A stretch of DNA of 64,000 nucleotides. It comes from Allostella vacuolata (GTDB lineage Bacteria; Pseudomonadota; Alphaproteobacteria; ATCC43930; Allostellaceae). Below are positions 32,676 to 41,222 of the stretch, piece by piece. The position numbers were made by a program, and so were the translations under genes. A model generated the notes under the pieces. It was not told where the DNA came from and did no database searches. It was given only the letters and a program-made list of their open reading frames with translations. Each line of letters opens with the position of its first letter. Within the stretch, counting starts at the first letter, position 1. The stretch is from assembly GCA_006739055.1 (NCBI GenBank), contig AP019702.1, positions 1,302,501 through 1,366,500 on the forward strand. Direction: 5' to 3'.

Positions 32676-33161
32676 ATGATGAAGCCGGTCATGAACCTCG
32701 ACCAGGCCGAGTTCGACGATGTCGAGGAGAACGGCATCTACACCTCGAGCCGGGCCTCGATCGGCGACCGCATCGGTGCGCGCAACCTCGGCTACAACCT
32801 GACCGTCCTGCCGCCCGGCAAGGTCCAGTGCCCGTTCCACTGCCATCATGGCGAAGAGGAGATGTTCCTCATCCTGGAGGGCGAGGGCGAGCTCCGCTTC
32901 GGCGACCAGCGCTTCCCCATCCGCCGCCACGACGTGATCGCCTGCCCGCCCGGCGGCCCGGAAGTGGCGCACCAGATCATCAACACCGGCACGACGACGA
33001 TGCGCTATCTCTCGCTGTCGACCCTGGTCGAGGTCGATGCCTGCGAGTATCCCGATTCCGGGAAGGTGCTGGTCGTCTCGGGAAAGCGGGACAAGGTGGC
33101 GCTCTGGAAGATGTTCCGCGCGGAGAACGTGGTCGACTACTACGACCGGGAACCCGACTGA
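32676..33161 (+). CDS. Cupin-domain protein
   Basis: A 161-residue single-domain cupin. The two metal-binding motifs are visible: [20 protein letters not shown] (H-x-H-x-E type) and [22 protein letters not shown] lies just before the paired ATGs at 32676/32679. Cupins of this kind bind a metal and a sugar or organic acid; the substrate is unknown. It diverges from the presumed native promoter of the amidohydrolase gene, whose inverted N-terminal half now reads into it. Confidence 0.8.
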   Translation: MMKPVMNLDQAEFDDVEENGIYTSSRASIGDRIGARNLGYNLTVLPPGKVQCPFHCHHGEEEMFLILEGEGELRFGDQRFPIRRHDVIACPPGGPEVAHQIINTGTTTMRYLSLSTLVEVDACEYPDSGKVLVVSGKRDKVALWKMFRAENVVDYYDREPD

Positions 33162-33228
33162 GCATTCGCATGGGGGCGCCAGGCGGCGCGAGCCGGACCC
33201 GGCGCCGTTGCGCTATAAGCTTGGCCCC

Positions 33229-34161
33229 GTGCCCCGCCTCTCCCTCGCCCCCGGCCAGCCGTCCGCGCTCCGCCTTGCCCTGCTGGCCCTGGCCGTGGGC
33301 GGCGCCTGCATCGCCCTGTCGCCGATCCTGGTCCGGCTGTCGGAGGTCGGCCCCACGGTGACCGCGTTCTGGCGCGCGGGGCTGGCCGTGCCGATCCTGG
33401 CCACGCTCGTCGCGCTGGGCGGACGGGCGCCGGCCCCGATCCGCCCGGTCGACCGCTGGCGGCTGGTGGCGGCCGGGGTGTTCTTCGCGGGCGATCTCGC
33501 CTTCTGGCACTGGTCGATCCGCTTCACCAGCATCGCCAACGCCACCCTGTTCGCGAACTTCAACCCGATCTTCGTGGCGACCGGCGCCTGGCTGCTGTTC
33601 GGCGAGCGGGTCACCGGCCGCTTCCTGGCCGGGATGGGGCTGGCCTTCGCCGGCGCCGTCTGCCTGCTGGGCGAAAGCCTGCGGATGGGCGGCGACCATG
33701 CGCTGGGCGACGGGCTGGGGGTCGCGACCGCGATGTGCTGGGCCGGCTACTTCCTGGTGGTGCGCAGCCTGCGCGCGCGACTCGGCACGCGCGGGATCAT
33801 GCTCTGGACCTCGCTGGCGACGGCGGTCGTGCTGCTGCCGGTCGCCTGGGTCTCGGGCGAGCATTTCTGGCCGGCGACGGCGGCGGGCTGGGCGGTGCTG
33901 GTCGGCCTCGGGCTTCTCTCCCATGCGCTGGGGCAGGGGCTGATCGCCTTCGCGCTCGCCCACCTGCCGGCCGGGTTCTCCGCCCTGGCGCTGCTGTCGG
34001 AGCCGGTGCTGGCGGCGCTGTTCGCCTGGGCATGGCTGGGCGAGGGGCTGGGCATGCTGCAATGGCTGGGGGGTGTCGCCGTCCTGGCCGGGATCGGCGT
34101 CGCCGCGCGCGGCCTGGGGGCGCCGCGCCGGGCGATTGCCGACCGGCCGCGCCGGACCTAG
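33229..34161 (+). CDS. EamA/DMT-superfamily permease
   Basis: A 310-residue inner-membrane protein with about ten membrane segments in two EamA repeats (for example CIALSPILVRLSEVGPTVTA and LSHALGQGLIAFALAHL, EPVLAALFAWAWLGE). Such permeases export amino acids or metabolites. The start is taken as GTG 33229, the first position giving the normal EamA N-terminus; the frame is open to 33037 through the cupin gene. It is 47 bp upstream of the glycerate kinase. Confidence 0.82.
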   Translation: MPRLSLAPGQPSALRLALLALAVGGACIALSPILVRLSEVGPTVTAFWRAGLAVPILATLVALGGRAPAPIRPVDRWRLVAAGVFFAGDLAFWHWSIRFTSIANATLFANFNPIFVATGAWLLFGERVTGRFLAGMGLAFAGAVCLLGESLRMGGDHALGDGLGVATAMCWAGYFLVVRSLRARLGTRGIMLWTSLATAVVLLPVAWVSGEHFWPATAAGWAVLVGLGLLSHALGQGLIAFALAHLPAGFSALALLSEPVLAALFAWAWLGEGLGMLQWLGGVAVLAGIGVAARGLGAPRRAIADRPRRT

Positions 34162-34208
34162 TGTCGGGGCCACCACAGACGCCAAGCCCGGGGAGTTGAG
34201 GGAACAGA

Positions 34209-35483
34209 ATGACCGAGACGATCGCGCCCGACCGACTGCTCCGCGCTCTGTTCGACGCCGCGCTGGCGGCGGCTGACCCTGCCCGGGCGGTGCCGCCCTT
34301 CCTGCCGCCGCCGCCGGCCGGCCGAACGGTCGTGGTCGGCGCCGGCAAGGCGGCCGCCAGCATGGCGCGGGCGGTGGAACAGCACTGGCCGGGGCCGCTC
34401 GAGGGGCTGGTCGTCACCCGCTACGGCCACGCCGTGCCGTGCGAGCGGATTCGCGTCGTCGAGGCCTCGCACCCGGTTCCGGATGCGGCCGGGACGGCGG
34501 CGGCCGAGGAGATCCTGGGCATGGTCCGCGGCCTCGGGCCGGACGACCTGGTCCTCTGCCTGGTGTCGGGCGGCGGGTCGGCCCTGCTCGGCCTGCCGGC
34601 ACCGGGGATCACCCTCGACGACAAGCGCGCCGTCACCCGCGACCTCCTGCGCTCGGGCGCGACGATCGGCGAGATCAACACCGTCCGCAAGCACCTGTCG
34701 GCGATCAAGGGCGGGCGGCTGGCCCAGGCGGCTGCCCCGGCGCGGCTGGTGGCGCTCGCCATCTCGGACGTGCCGAACGACGATCCGGCGGTGATCGCCT
34801 CGGGCCTGACGGTGCCCGACCCCACCACCTACGCCGATGCCGTCGCGGTCCTGGACAAGTACGGCATCACCCCGCCGCCGGCGATCGCCGAACGCCTGGC
34901 CGCCGCCCTGGACGAGACCCCGAAGCCGGGCGACCCGATCTTCGCCAACACCCGCTTCACCCTGGTGGCGACGCCGCAGATGGCGCTCGACGCCGCGGCG
35001 GAGTGCGCGCGGGCGGCCGGGGTCACGCCGATCATCCTGGGCGACGCCATCGAGGGCGAGGCGCGCGACGTCGCCCTGGTCCATGCCGCGATCGCCCGCC
35101 AGGTGCAGCGGCGCGGCCAGCCGCTGCCGGCGCCGGCCGTCCTGCTGTCCGGCGGTGAGACGACCGTGACGGTGCGCGGCCGCGGCCGCGGCGGCCGCAA
35201 CGCGGAATTCCTGCTGGCGCTGGCCGTCGCGCTCGACGGCGCGCCCGGCATCCACGCGCTGGCCGGCGACACCGACGGCATCGACGGGACCGAGGACAAT
35301 GCCGGCGCCATCCTGCGGCCGGACAGCGTCGCGCGGGCCGCCGCGGCCGGCGTCGAGGCGCGCCGCAGCCTGGCCGACAATGACGGCTACGGCTTCTTCT
35401 CGGCCCTGGGCGACCTCGTCCGCACCGGGCCGACCCTGACCAACGTCAACGACTTCCGGGCGATCCTGGTATTGCCGGCCTGA
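34209..35483 (+). CDS. ttuD: Glycerate 2-kinase (MOFRL/DUF4147 family)
   Basis: A 424-residue cytoplasmic kinase phosphorylating glycerate, historically called hydroxypyruvate reductase TtuD. DUF4147 N-terminal domain (VVVGAGKAAASMARAVEQ, SHPVPDAAG, CLVSGGGSALL, RKHLSAIKGGRLA) and MOFRL C-terminal domain (LSGGETTVTVRGRGRGGRN, GDTDGIDG). It feeds 2-phosphoglycerate toward pyruvate kinase, encoded 90 bp downstream on the same strand. The last codons lie inside a tandem 14-bp repeat. Confidence 0.88.
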   Translation: MTETIAPDRLLRALFDAALAAADPARAVPPFLPPPPAGRTVVVGAGKAAASMARAVEQHWPGPLEGLVVTRYGHAVPCERIRVVEASHPVPDAAGTAAAEEILGMVRGLGPDDLVLCLVSGGGSALLGLPAPGITLDDKRAVTRDLLRSGATIGEINTVRKHLSAIKGGRLAQAAAPARLVALAISDVPNDDPAVIASGLTVPDPTTYADAVAVLDKYGITPPPAIAERLAAALDETPKPGDPIFANTRFTLVATPQMALDAAAECARAAGVTPIILGDAIEGEARDVALVHAAIARQVQRRGQPLPAPAVLLSGGETTVTVRGRGRGGRNAEFLLALAVALDGAPGIHALAGDTDGIDGTEDNAGAILRPDSVARAAAAGVEARRSLADNDGYGFFSALGDLVRTGPTLTNVNDFRAILVLPA

Positions 35484-35511
35484 TATTGCCGGCCTGACAT
35501 TGCCGGCATGA
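35470..35511 (+). repeat. Triple tandem 14-bp repeat spanning the kinase stop codon
   Basis: TATTGCCGGCCTGA occurs twice in exact tandem (35470-35483, 35484-35497), then once with two changes (CATTGCCGGCATGA). The first copy contains the kinase's stop, so copy-number change would leave the protein unaltered. Confidence 0.85.
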
Positions 35512-35573
35512 CCGGTCGCACTGTCTTGGATGGGCGTGTATCGTCCGGCGGTGGTCGAGCTTCGGGAGGAACG

Positions 35574-36989
35574 ATGCGGCGAACGCGAAGCACCAAGATC
35601 GTGGCGACCCTGGGTCCGGCCAGCGGCACGCCCGAAGTGATCGGCGCCCTGTTCGACGCCGGGGTGGACGTGTTCCGGCTGAATTTCAGCCACGGAACCC
35701 ATGAAGAGCATCGCGTCCGCTACGATATCATCCGCGCGATCGAGCAGGACCGGAAGCGACCGATCGGCATCCTGGTCGACCTGCAGGGCCCCAAGCTGCG
35801 CGTCGGCACCTTCGCCGACGGCAAGATCCTGCTCAAGGCCGGGCAGTCCTTCCGCCTCGACCTGACCGACCGGCCGGGCGACGAGACCAGGGCCCCGCTG
35901 CCGCACCCGGAGATCTTCGAGGCGATCTCCCCCGGCACCGACCTGCTGCTCGACGACGGCCGCATCCGCCTGCGGGTGGACAAGGTGCGCGGCAAGTCCG
36001 CCGACACGGTCGTCATCACCGGCGGGCCGCTCAGCAACCGCAAGGGCGTCAACGTGCCGAACGCGGTGCTGCCGGTGTCGGCCCTGACCGACAAGGACCG
36101 GCGCGACCTGCGCTTCGGCCTCGAGCTCGGCGCGGACTGGATCGCGCTCTCCTTCGTGCAGCGGCCCGAGGACGTGGCCGATGCGCGCAAGCTGATCGAG
36201 GGCCGGGCCGCCGTCATGGTGAAGCTCGAGAAGCCCCAGGCGATCGAGCGGCTGCAGGAGATCCTGGACCTGACCGACGCCGTCATGGTGGCGCGCGGCG
36301 ACCTCGGGGTCGAGATGCCGCCCGAGGACGTGCCCGGCCTGCAGAAGCGGATCGTCCGCGCCTGTCGGGTGGCCGGCAAGCCGGTCGTGGTCGCGACCCA
36401 GATGCTGGAGTCGATGGTCCAGTCGCCGGCGCCCACCCGGGCCGAGGCCTCGGACGTGGCGACCGCGGTCTATGACGGCGCCGACGCGGTGATGCTGTCG
36501 GCCGAGACCGCGGCCGGGGCCTATCCGCTGGAAGCGGTCGCCATCATGAACCGGATCATCGCCCGGGTGGAGCAGGACCCGCTCTACCGCCCGATCATGG
36601 ACGCCGAGCATTCGGCGCCGGAAAGCACGGCTGCCGACGCCATCACCGCGGCCGCGGCACAGGTCGCCCAGACGATCGGCGCGGCCGCCATCTGCACCTT
36701 CACGACATCGGGGTCGACCACCCTGCGCGCCGCGCGCGAGCGGCCGGCCGCGCCCATCCTCGGCCTGACCGCCAACCTGGGAACCGCGCGCCGGCTTGCC
36801 GTGTTGTGGGGGGTGCACTGGGTCCTGACGCGCGATATCCGATCCTTCTCCGACATGGTGGAACGGTCGCGCAAGGTTGCGGTACAGGAGGGGATCGCCC
36901 GTTCGGGCGACCGGATCGTCATCACCGCCGGCGTCCCGTTCGGAACGCCCGGCTCCACCAACACGCTGCGTATCGCCTGGGTCGAATAG
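35574..36989 (+). CDS. pyk: Pyruvate kinase
   Basis: A 471-residue pyruvate kinase converting PEP and ADP to pyruvate and ATP. TRSTKIVATLGPAS start, NFSHGTHEEH, the active-site motif MVKLEKPQAIERLQEI, ARGDLGVEMPPEDVP, and ATQMLESMVQSPAPTRAE are all present. ATG 35574 follows GGGAGGA by four bases; an ATG at 35508 is in frame but lacks a site. Ends in the allosteric C domain (GVPFGTPGSTNTLRI). Confidence 0.95.
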   Translation: MRRTRSTKIVATLGPASGTPEVIGALFDAGVDVFRLNFSHGTHEEHRVRYDIIRAIEQDRKRPIGILVDLQGPKLRVGTFADGKILLKAGQSFRLDLTDRPGDETRAPLPHPEIFEAISPGTDLLLDDGRIRLRVDKVRGKSADTVVITGGPLSNRKGVNVPNAVLPVSALTDKDRRDLRFGLELGADWIALSFVQRPEDVADARKLIEGRAAVMVKLEKPQAIERLQEILDLTDAVMVARGDLGVEMPPEDVPGLQKRIVRACRVAGKPVVVATQMLESMVQSPAPTRAEASDVATAVYDGADAVMLSAETAAGAYPLEAVAIMNRIIARVEQDPLYRPIMDAEHSAPESTAADAITAAAAQVAQTIGAAAICTFTTSGSTTLRAARERPAAPILGLTANLGTARRLAVLWGVHWVLTRDIRSFSDMVERSRKVAVQEGIARSGDRIVITAGVPFGTPGSTNTLRIAWVE

Positions 36990-37073
36990 CGCGCGGTTCC
37001 ACGCTAGGATGCCGATTCGGTGGAGACCGTCGAAGTTCGGCCTCTTGGGCGACGAGGAAACGAGCCTGTCTGC

Positions 37074-37727
37074 ATGAAGATCAAGGTTTGGGCGGAGGAG
37101 ATCGCCCGGCGTCATCTCGACCCGGAAGCGATCCGGCGGACCTACGACCGGTATGCGCGCGTTTATGACGGGATCTTCGGCCCGATCCTCAACCCGGGCC
37201 GACGGCGTGCCGTCGCGGCCGCGGAGCGGGTGCCGGGGCTGCGGGTCCTGGAAGTGGGCGTCGGGACGGGCCTGTCGCTGCCGCTCTACAAGACCTCGCA
37301 GGTGGTCGGCATCGACGTCTCCGACAAGATGCTGGAGCGTGCCCGGCGCAAGGTCGAGCGGCACAAGCTGACCAACGTCGAGGACCTGCGGGTGATGGAC
37401 GCCGAGGCGATGACGTTCCCCGCCCAGTCCTTCGATTCGATGGTGCTGATGCACGTCGCCTCGGTGGTGCCGCACCCCGACCGGCTGATGCTGGAGGTGC
37501 GCCGGGTGCTGCGCCCGGGCGGCGAGGCCCTGGTGCTGAACCATTTCTGGACCGGTCGCGGGCCGATGGCGGTGGTCGAGCGGGCGCTCGCGCCCGCCTC
37601 CAACACCATCGGCTTCCGGCCGATGTCGCTGGACGAGCTGATCTCGGTGACGCCGCTCACCTTTGTGTCCGAGGAACGGGTCAACCTGTTCGGCTACTGG
37701 AGCCTGGTGCGGTTCCGGCGCGACTGA
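37074..37727 (+). CDS. PmtA-like phospholipid N-methyltransferase
   Basis: A 217-residue class I SAM-dependent methyltransferase. TYDRYARVYDGIFGPILNPG and LEVGVGTGLSLPLYKTSQ, VVGIDVSDKMLERARRK, VLRPGGEALVLNHFW resemble Rhodobacter-type phosphatidylethanolamine N-methyltransferase, which makes phosphatidylcholine. The specific substrate is inferred. The start ATG 37074 gives MKIKVWAEEIARRH; GTG 37020 is an upstream alternative. It sits between pyk and ada without obvious link. Confidence 0.7.
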   Translation: MKIKVWAEEIARRHLDPEAIRRTYDRYARVYDGIFGPILNPGRRRAVAAAERVPGLRVLEVGVGTGLSLPLYKTSQVVGIDVSDKMLERARRKVERHKLTNVEDLRVMDAEAMTFPAQSFDSMVLMHVASVVPHPDRLMLEVRRVLRPGGEALVLNHFWTGRGPMAVVERALAPASNTIGFRPMSLDELISVTPLTFVSEERVNLFGYWSLVRFRRD

Positions 37728-37816
37728 GGCGGTGCCGGGATTGCCCGCGCAAGCTCCGGATATAAGCGGGCGCGGGCCATCCCTAGGTTGGGGCATCAAC
37801 CAATGGGAGCCCTGCC

Positions 37817-38929
37817 ATGGAAGCGGTATCGACGACGGACGAAGCCCGGCTCGATGAAGCGGCGTGCTGGTCGGCGGTGGCCGGCCGGGACGAGACCGCC
37901 GCCGGCCGCTTCGTCTATGCGGTGCGCAGCACCGGCATCTTCTGCCGCCCCGGCTGCGCCAGCCGGCGGCCCCGGCGCGAGAACGTGGCCTTCTACCGCC
38001 TGCCGGAGGCGGCCCGGGCGGCCGGCTTCCGGGCCTGCCGCCGTTGCCGGCCGGAATCGGTCGAAAGCACGGACGAGCGGGTCGTGCTGGTGCGGCGCGC
38101 CTGCCGCCTGATCGAGCAGGCCGACGAGACGCCGCCCGGTCTGGCCGAGCTGGGCCAGACCCTGGGCGCCAGCCCCTTCCACCTGCAGCGCCTGATGCGG
38201 CAGTTCCTCGGCCTGTCGCCCAAGGAATATGCCGACGCGCTGCGCATCCGCCGCTTCCGCGACGACCTGAAGGCCGGCGAGGGCATCGCCGGGGCCACCT
38301 TCGGCGCCGGCTTCGGCTCCTCCAGCCGGGTCTATGAGCGCGCGGCGAAGGAACTGGGCATGACCCCCGGGCGCTTCCGGCGCGGCGGCACCGGCGAGCG
38401 CATCGCCTATGCCTCGGCCGACACCCCGCTGGGGCGGGTCCTGGCGGCGACCACCGCGCGCGGCGTGTGCTTCGTGGCGCTGGGCGACGATGCCGGCCGT
38501 CTCTCGGCCGACCTGGCGGCGGAGTTCCCGGGCGCGGAACTGGAGGCCGACGCGCCCGGGCTGGCGGGGGTGCTGGCCCGGGTGGTCGACTATCTGGAGG
38601 GCCGCCTGCCGCATCCGGACCTGCCGCTCGACCTGCGCGGCACGGCGTTCCAGCGCCGGGTCTGGCAGGAGCTGCAGAAGATCCCGCCCGGCGACACCGC
38701 CAGCTATGGCGAGGTCGCGCGGCGCATCGGCCAGCCGGCCGCAGTGCGGGCGGTGGCGCGCGCCTGCGCCACCAACCCGGCCGCCCTGGTGGTGCCCTGC
38801 CACCGGGTCGTGCGCGGCGACGGAACGCCGTCCGGCTATCGCTGGGGGCCGGAGCGCAAGACGGCGCTGCTGGCCGCCGAGCGGGAACAGGCTGCGGGCA
38901 CGCCGCGGAAAGCCGCCGCCGGCACCTGA
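37817..38929 (+). CDS. ada: Bifunctional Ada regulator / O6-methylguanine-DNA methyltransferase
   Basis: A 370-residue Ada protein. The zinc-thiolate site that takes methyl groups from phosphotriesters is C43, C47, C74 and C77 (FCRPGC, CRRC). An AraC-type helix-turn-helix follows (LGQTLGASPFHLQRLMRQF, PKEYADALRIRRFRDDL). The C-terminal suicide methyltransferase has its acceptor C328 in VVPCHRVVRGDG. It senses alkylation damage and switches on repair genes; no alkB or alkA homologue lies nearby. Confidence 0.93.
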   Translation: MEAVSTTDEARLDEAACWSAVAGRDETAAGRFVYAVRSTGIFCRPGCASRRPRRENVAFYRLPEAARAAGFRACRRCRPESVESTDERVVLVRRACRLIEQADETPPGLAELGQTLGASPFHLQRLMRQFLGLSPKEYADALRIRRFRDDLKAGEGIAGATFGAGFGSSSRVYERAAKELGMTPGRFRRGGTGERIAYASADTPLGRVLAATTARGVCFVALGDDAGRLSADLAAEFPGAELEADAPGLAGVLARVVDYLEGRLPHPDLPLDLRGTAFQRRVWQELQKIPPGDTASYGEVARRIGQPAAVRAVARACATNPAALVVPCHRVVRGDGTPSGYRWGPERKTALLAAEREQAAGTPRKAAAGT

Positions 38930-39024
38930 GCGGTTGAAGGAAGGGGGCGGGTCGGGTGCATACTCGCACCCGGTGCCCGCCCCGCCGGTGGGGCGGCGAC
39001 CATCGGTCCCAGGAGAAGTCAGCG

Positions 39025-39417
39025 ATGAACCGAGCCTTCGATCCGCCCGGCGTGGCACCCCCCGCCGGCAACGGCTACAGCCATGGCATCGAGGTGCCGG
39101 CCGGCGCGCGCCTGCTGTTCGCCGCGGGCCAGGTCGGCACCAACCCGGACGGCACCGTGCCGCCCGACGTCGGCGCCCAGACCGACCGGGTGTTCGAGAA
39201 CATCAAGGCGGTCCTGGCCGGCGCCGGCATGGGCATGGAGGACGTGGTCAAGATCAACGTCCTGCTCGTCTCGGCCGATCATCTGCCGGCTTTCCGCGAG
39301 GCGCGCCGCCGGCACCTGGCCGGCTTCCGGCCGGCATCGACGCTGGCGATCGTGGCGGCACTTGCCAGCCCGGCCTTCCTGGTCGAGATCGAGGTGATCG
39401 CAGCGAAGTCGCCCTGA
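39025..39417 (+). CDS. RidA/YjgF-family deaminase-like protein
   Basis: A 130-residue RidA-family protein. LFAAGQVGTNPDGTVP, QTDRVFENIKAVLAGAGM, VKINVLLVSADHLPAFREAR and ASTLAIVAALASPAFLVEIE follow the fold. The canonical C-terminal RxxE-type arginine region is replaced by a short ending, so it may belong to an Rid subgroup other than the archetypal 2-iminopropanoate deaminase. AGGAGAA precedes the ATG. Confidence 0.8.
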   Translation: MNRAFDPPGVAPPAGNGYSHGIEVPAGARLLFAAGQVGTNPDGTVPPDVGAQTDRVFENIKAVLAGAGMGMEDVVKINVLLVSADHLPAFREARRRHLAGFRPASTLAIVAALASPAFLVEIEVIAAKSP

Positions 39418-39440
39418 GGCCGATTGTCCTGGGGCGCGGG

Positions 39441-40346
39441 CTACCGCACCAGCAGCAGGGCGACGACGCCGACCGCCACCAGGAAGATGCCGACCAGCTC
39501 GCGCCGGGTGGGCGCCTCGCGGAAGCCGAATCGCGACACGGCGACCGTGAAGATCAGCTCCACCTGGCCGAGCGCCCGGACATAGGCGACGTTCTGCAGC
39601 GTCATGGCGGTGAACCAGCCGGCGGAGCCCAGCACGCTCATGATGCCGACCGGGCCCGCCTGCCGCCAGGCACGGAGCGTGCGCCCGACCTCGCCCGGCT
39701 GGACCGCGCGCAGATAGATGGTCATCAGCACCGTCTGCAGCGCCGTCACGCTGGCCAGCGTCATCAGCGCGCGGGCCAGGAAGTCGCCGTCGCCCAGCGA
39801 CAGCGAGGCGCCGCGGATGCCGATCGCCGACACCCCGAACAGCCCGCCCGAGGCCAGCCCGTAGAGGGCGGCCTTGTCGGTGATGCCGAGCAGCGCCGAT
39901 CGCCAGCCGTCGGCCCCGGCCGGGGCCGACAGGGTCAGCACCCCGGCCAGCCCGATGACGATGGCGATCCATCCGCCGGCGGTCAGCGGCTCGGCCAGGA
40001 AGACCGTCGCCAGGAGCGCGGTCTGCACCGTCTCGGTCTTGGAATAGGTCGTGCCGGCCGCGAAGTTCCGCATCGTGAAGGCGACGATGAGGAAGCCGGT
40101 GGCGACGATCTGCGCCACCCCGCCCAGCAGGCAATAGAAGAGGAACCAGCCGCCCGGCGACGGCAGGGTGGCATGGGTCAGCCCGACATAAGCGGCAAAG
40201 GCGGCGGCGGCCAGCGGCGCGCCGTAGACGTAGCGCGCATAGTTGACGCCGTTGGTCGAAAGCTGGCCCTTCAGCCGCTTCTGCTGCGCCGTGCGCAGGC
40301 ATTGCAGCAGGGCTGCCGCGACCGTGATCGGGACCCAGAGTTCCAT
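39441..40346 (-). CDS. EamA/DMT-superfamily permease
   Basis: A 301-residue inner-membrane protein with ten predicted helices. RTAQQKRLKGQLSTNGVNYA at the N-terminus, GTTYSKTETVQTALLATVFL in the first repeat and AYVRALGQVELIFTVAVSRF in the second are typical of the EamA subgroup with small-multidrug-like repeats. Substrate unknown. It is 23 bp from the convergent RidA stop and lies 29 bp downstream of tam, possibly co-transcribed. Confidence 0.82.
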   Translation of the reverse strand: MELWVPITVAAALLQCLRTAQQKRLKGQLSTNGVNYARYVYGAPLAAAAFAAYVGLTHATLPSPGGWFLFYCLLGGVAQIVATGFLIVAFTMRNFAAGTTYSKTETVQTALLATVFLAEPLTAGGWIAIVIGLAGVLTLSAPAGADGWRSALLGITDKAALYGLASGGLFGVSAIGIRGASLSLGDGDFLARALMTLASVTALQTVLMTIYLRAVQPGEVGRTLRAWRQAGPVGIMSVLGSAGWFTAMTLQNVAYVRALGQVELIFTVAVSRFGFREAPTRRELVGIFLVAVGVVALLLVR

Positions 40347-40375
40347 CGGACGTCCTTGCCCGCAGCGGGGCAGGG

Positions 40376-41143
40376 TTACTTCTGCACGACCATGAACAGG
40401 CGGCGGAATGGGAAGAGGGTGCGGCCGTCCGCCTCCGGCGGGTAGGCGGCGGCGATCCGCTCGGCATAGGCGGCCTCGAAGCCGCCGCGCAGCGGCTCCT
40501 GCAGGGCGTCCAGCAGGGGCTTCAGGGCGCTGCCCTTGGTGAACTGCACCACCGGGTTGGTGCCCTCCAGGACCTGCACGTAGATGCTTTCCCAGATGTC
40601 GGGCCGGGCCCCGCCGGCGGCGAGGAGGCGGTAGTAGACCTCGGGCGCGGCCACCGGCGACGGCCGCAGCAGCGGCTCCAGGGTCGCCTGCCAGGGGCCG
40701 TCCGCGGCCGTCTCCAGGATGTTGGTGTGCGAGGGCGACTGGTAGTTGCGCGGCATCTGGACCGCCAGCACGCCGCCCGGGGCGAGCCAGTCGAGCAGCC
40801 GGGGGAACAGCCGGTCATGCCCGCCCAGCCAGTGCAGGGCGGCGTTGGAATAGATGACGTCGACGGGGGCCGCGGGCTCCCAGGTAGCGATGTCGGCCTC
40901 GATCCAGTCCACGTCGGGCATCGCGGCGCCGGCCCGGGCCAGCATCTCGCGGCTGCTGTCGACGCCGATCATGCGCGCGCCCGGCCAGCGGCGACGGAGG
41001 TGGGTGGTGACATTGCCCGGGCCGCAGCCGAGGTCGATCACGGTCCCCGGCGCGTCGCCCGGCACCCGCGCCAGGAGGTCGAGGGCCGGCCGCAGGCGAT
41101 GGTCGGCGAACTTCAGGTACTGGCTCGGATCCCACACCGCCAT
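40376..41143 (-). CDS. tam: trans-Aconitate 2-methyltransferase
   Basis: A 255-residue SAM-dependent methyltransferase. MAVWDPSQYLKFADHRLRPA is the diagnostic Tam N-terminus; VIDLGCGPGNVTTHLRRRWP is motif I and IYSNAALHWLGGHDRLFPRL is typical. It esterifies spontaneously formed trans-aconitate, an aconitase inhibitor. ATG 41143 was chosen from that N-terminus; an open frame extends to 41263. Confidence 0.9.
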   Translation of the reverse strand: MAVWDPSQYLKFADHRLRPALDLLARVPGDAPGTVIDLGCGPGNVTTHLRRRWPGARMIGVDSSREMLARAGAAMPDVDWIEADIATWEPAAPVDVIYSNAALHWLGGHDRLFPRLLDWLAPGGVLAVQMPRNYQSPSHTNILETAADGPWQATLEPLLRPSPVAAPEVYYRLLAAGGARPDIWESIYVQVLEGTNPVVQFTKGSALKPLLDALQEPLRGGFEAAYAERIAAAYPPEADGRTLFPFRRLFMVVQK

Positions 41144-41222
41144 CGCACGCTCCCCGGCTCTTCCAAGGCTCGAAAACCGAGCGACGTTGGTGGCACGGCG
41201 GGCGGGTTGCCCGCAAGGCCGA

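Noticed and set aside
34158-39071. A 1637-codon open frame on the minus strand
   Set aside because: It lies antisense to ttuD, pyk, a methyltransferase and ada. The translation is arginine/proline-rich or low in hydrophobic order and matches no family; such frames are common in GC-rich genomes.
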